The position numbers and the translations under genes were made by a program. The notes under the pieces are model-generated. The model was not told the origin of the DNA. It worked only from the letters and a program-made list of their open reading frames with translations, and searched no databases. 28,887 bases of DNA from NCBI GenBank assembly GCA_900754115.1, contig CAAEBM010000036.1, positions 1 to 28,887 of the forward strand. The letters run 5' to 3'. How positions within the stretch are numbered: the first letter of the stretch is position 1; each line of letters opens with the position of its first letter. This DNA is from Bacilli bacterium (GTDB lineage: Bacteria; Bacillota_I; Bacilli_A; RFN20; CAG-631). Below are positions 27,521 to 28,887 of this stretch, in pieces.

Positions 27521-28630
27521 ATGGATAAACGTTTAGTTGGAAAATGGTATAACGAAAATATGGAAGAAACCATCAATATTTTTGATGAACAGCCTTTACG
27601 CATGAAAATGTCGTTTTCATCAAGTGGGCACTATAATTTTGAGCCAAATTGTGTTTATGAAAAGGACGGATATTTGTGTTATGAAATCAATGATGAGTAT
27701 TATCGTATGGTTTATCACGTTCAATATGAAAGTGGAGAACTGAAGGGATTTTATACTCAACATGGAAAAACAACGCCAATAAAATATGTAAAACTGGATG
27801 ATATTCCAGAAGATGCGCCCTATTATTATATGACAACAGAAACCTATGTTCCAAAAGTGAATAAAACAAGAATTGAAATTTTAAAACAATATGCTGAATA
27901 CGATAGAAGTAAGGAATATGGATGTAATAATGAATTTGTTTTAAATGGGCAAATCCCTTCAATTTTAGAAAAGTATGATTATTACAAATACGTCGATGGA
28001 TTAGATAGTACCAATGATGAAATGGCTTTCCGTTTACTTGATTTTGTATGTGATCATTTTGGTCATAATGGTTCAAATGGAATGGGTTTAAAAAAAACAA
28101 TTACTGGTATCATTGAATTTTGTGAAACAAATGATAATAAAACCAATTGCCGAGGACTAGCTATACTTTTAGCCTCTCTTCTTCGTTTAAATGGTATTAA
28201 AGCACAACATATTACTTGTCTCCCATATGAGGAACCATTTGAGGATTGTCACGTAGTAGTAGATTGCCTTTTACCATCAGGAAAACGAGTGATGCTTGAT
28301 CCCACTTGGAGATTATTTTTAAAGGATAAAAATAAAGAATATGTTTCCCTTCCACATCTTCGCGAATTATTATTAAACGATGAACCATTTTTTGAAAATC
28401 CTACTGCTAGTTATAGTGGAGTTAATTTTGATAAAGAGTATTATCGAAATTATATGAGTAAAAATACTTTACGCTTTGCTCGTTGCACATTAAATATGGA
28501 AGGTGTAGATGGTGAAACTGAAAATTCACGATATATAGAATTAATTCCGATTGATTATCCTGTTAAGAATTTTTCTGAAAACAGGAAAACTGATTTTGTT
28601 TATAATGATGTTGAATTTTGGAAGATGTAA
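27521..28630 (+). CDS. Transglutaminase-like cysteine-protease-fold protein
   Basis: 369 residues with a transglutaminase-like core (about 185-265). The catalytic triad is visible: Cys210 in NCRGLAILLASLLRLNGI, His244 in DCHVVVD, and Asp260 in MLDPTW. This is the arrangement of the Transglut_core family, members of which act as proteases, peptide N-glycanases or crosslinkers. The N-terminal part (about 1-95) is beta-rich, with a repeated pattern of aromatic-rich strands as in lipocalin-like domains. No signal peptide is present. GGGAGG lies 9 nt before ATG 27521. It stands alone between the M15 peptidase terminator and its own terminator. Substrate is unknown. Confidence 0.83.
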   Translation: MDKRLVGKWYNENMEETINIFDEQPLRMKMSFSSSGHYNFEPNCVYEKDGYLCYEINDEYYRMVYHVQYESGELKGFYTQHGKTTPIKYVKLDDIPEDAPYYYMTTETYVPKVNKTRIEILKQYAEYDRSKEYGCNNEFVLNGQIPSILEKYDYYKYVDGLDSTNDEMAFRLLDFVCDHFGHNGSNGMGLKKTITGIIEFCETNDNKTNCRGLAILLASLLRLNGIKAQHITCLPYEEPFEDCHVVVDCLLPSGKRVMLDPTWRLFLKDKNKEYVSLPHLRELLLNDEPFFENPTASYSGVNFDKEYYRNYMSKNTLRFARCTLNMEGVDGETENSRYIELIPIDYPVKNFSENRKTDFVYNDVEFWKM

Positions 28631-28650
28631 AAGTAATTGTGTTTAATGTA

Positions 28651-28693
28651 AAAAAAGAAACAAGAAAAATTTATTTAACTTGTTTCTTTTTTA
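28651..28693. terminator. Bidirectional terminator of the transglutaminase-like gene
   Basis: A perfect 14-bp stem aaaaaagaaacaag / cttgtttctttttt with a 14-nt loop and T runs on both strands. Confidence 0.9.
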
Positions 28694-28733
28694 CTATAAG
28701 AAAATTTTTATTGTAATCACATTTTTTTTAAAT

Positions 28734-28762
28734 TTGCAATTTAAAAGATAAATGTATATAAT
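28734..28762 (+). promoter_or_regulatory. Promoter of the last gene
   Basis: TTGCAA (28734-28739), a 17-nt spacer and TATAAT (28757-28762), about 42 nt upstream of a GTG start preceded by AAGGAGAAG. Confidence 0.78.
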
Positions 28763-28804
28763 TTGAATGGAAAAAAAGGGAAAAGAAAAGAAAGGAGAAG
28801 AAAA

Positions 28805-28887
28805 GTGAATAAAGAAGAAATGAACAATCGCATTCAAGAAAATGTTCAACCCAAATATAATCGAGAAAAAAATTTAAACGAAATTAA
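28805..28887 (+). CDS. Start of an unidentified gene (runs off the window)
   Basis: A GTG at 28805, after AAGGAGAAG, opens a frame that is still open at the window end (27 codons). The visible product begins (M)NKEEMNNRIQENVQPKYNR and is rich in Asn, Glu and Lys with no hydrophobic segment. It has a good promoter and ribosome binding site, so it is probably real. Too little is present to name it. Confidence 0.6.
   Translation, partial: MNKEEMNNRIQENVQPKYNREKNLNEI

Noticed and set aside
27687..28100. Minus-strand ORF of 137 codons inside the transglutaminase-like gene
   Set aside because: His-rich shadow frame on the opposite strand of a clearly coding gene with an intact catalytic triad.
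1..28887. CRISPR array, insertion sequence, integrase or tRNA gene
   Set aside because: I saw no regularly spaced repeats, no transposase or integrase coding region, no terminal inverted repeats flanked by target duplications, and no tRNA cloverleaf with a recognisable T-loop.

Overview
The window comes from a low-GC, AT-rich Gram-positive bacterium of the Bacilli. Candidate lineages are those near the Erysipelotrichales, Turicibacter and RF39 groups. This rests on the codon use, strong AGGAGG-type ribosome binding sites, TTGACA-17-TATAAT promoters, Bacilli-type families (YlbD, YlbE, YlbF, YlbJ, MG284/MPN403-like regulator) and a Bacilli-type rRNA leader at the left edge. A YlbJ/SpoVV homologue and a YlbD coat-protein homologue suggest an endospore former. 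UGA is used as an ordinary stop (for example in cysK), so the mycoplasma code does not apply. The species cannot be named from this sequence.

Layout. Positions 1-97: promoter and leader of an rRNA operon that leaves the window leftward. 152-1941: dtd and rarA, divergent. 1997-4565: ylbJ on the plus strand meets the minus-strand cluster ylbD-ylbE-ylbF-rsmD tail to tail, with a 32-bp overlap. 4617-6175: mgtE behind a ~170-nt leader that carries a 12-bp stem, a tiny ORF and an intrinsic terminator. 6148-11224: a minus-strand operon cysK-cysE-degV-MMPL exporter. 11344-12549: pepT. 12653-13684: a hemolysin III-type membrane protein, a 38-codon gene downstream of it and a candidate ~100-nt structured RNA upstream. 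13724-15959: nfnAB, the electron-bifurcating transhydrogenase. 16079-18313: an iron-type alcohol dehydrogenase and a LysR regulator. 18386-21153: operon nudix-mscS-nnr. 21237-22358: three small genes, one with an apparent late nonsense codon and one behind a promoter with a G7 spacer.

The accessory part runs from about 22500 to 28887. A five-gene minus-strand operon (25761 to 22594, with its own promoter and terminator) encodes a sigma-region-4-like regulator of the MG284/MPN403 type, an exported-looking protein, a small pilin-like protein, a CpaF/VirB11-like ATPase that loses its C-terminal half, and a HEPN-domain Abi-like protein. It is the least ordinary locus here and looks like a rearranged secretion or pilus locus with a defence-type gene joined to it. 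After it come a DUF2188 protein, an M15-type peptidase with a peptidoglycan-binding domain, a transglutaminase-like protein and the start of an unidentified gene.

Metabolic theme: cysteine synthesis (cysE, cysK), NADPH/ferredoxin balance (nfnAB), NAD(P)H repair (nnr), fermentative alcohol formation (Fe-ADH) and Mg2+ uptake (mgtE) fit an anaerobic fermenter. That last point is inference.
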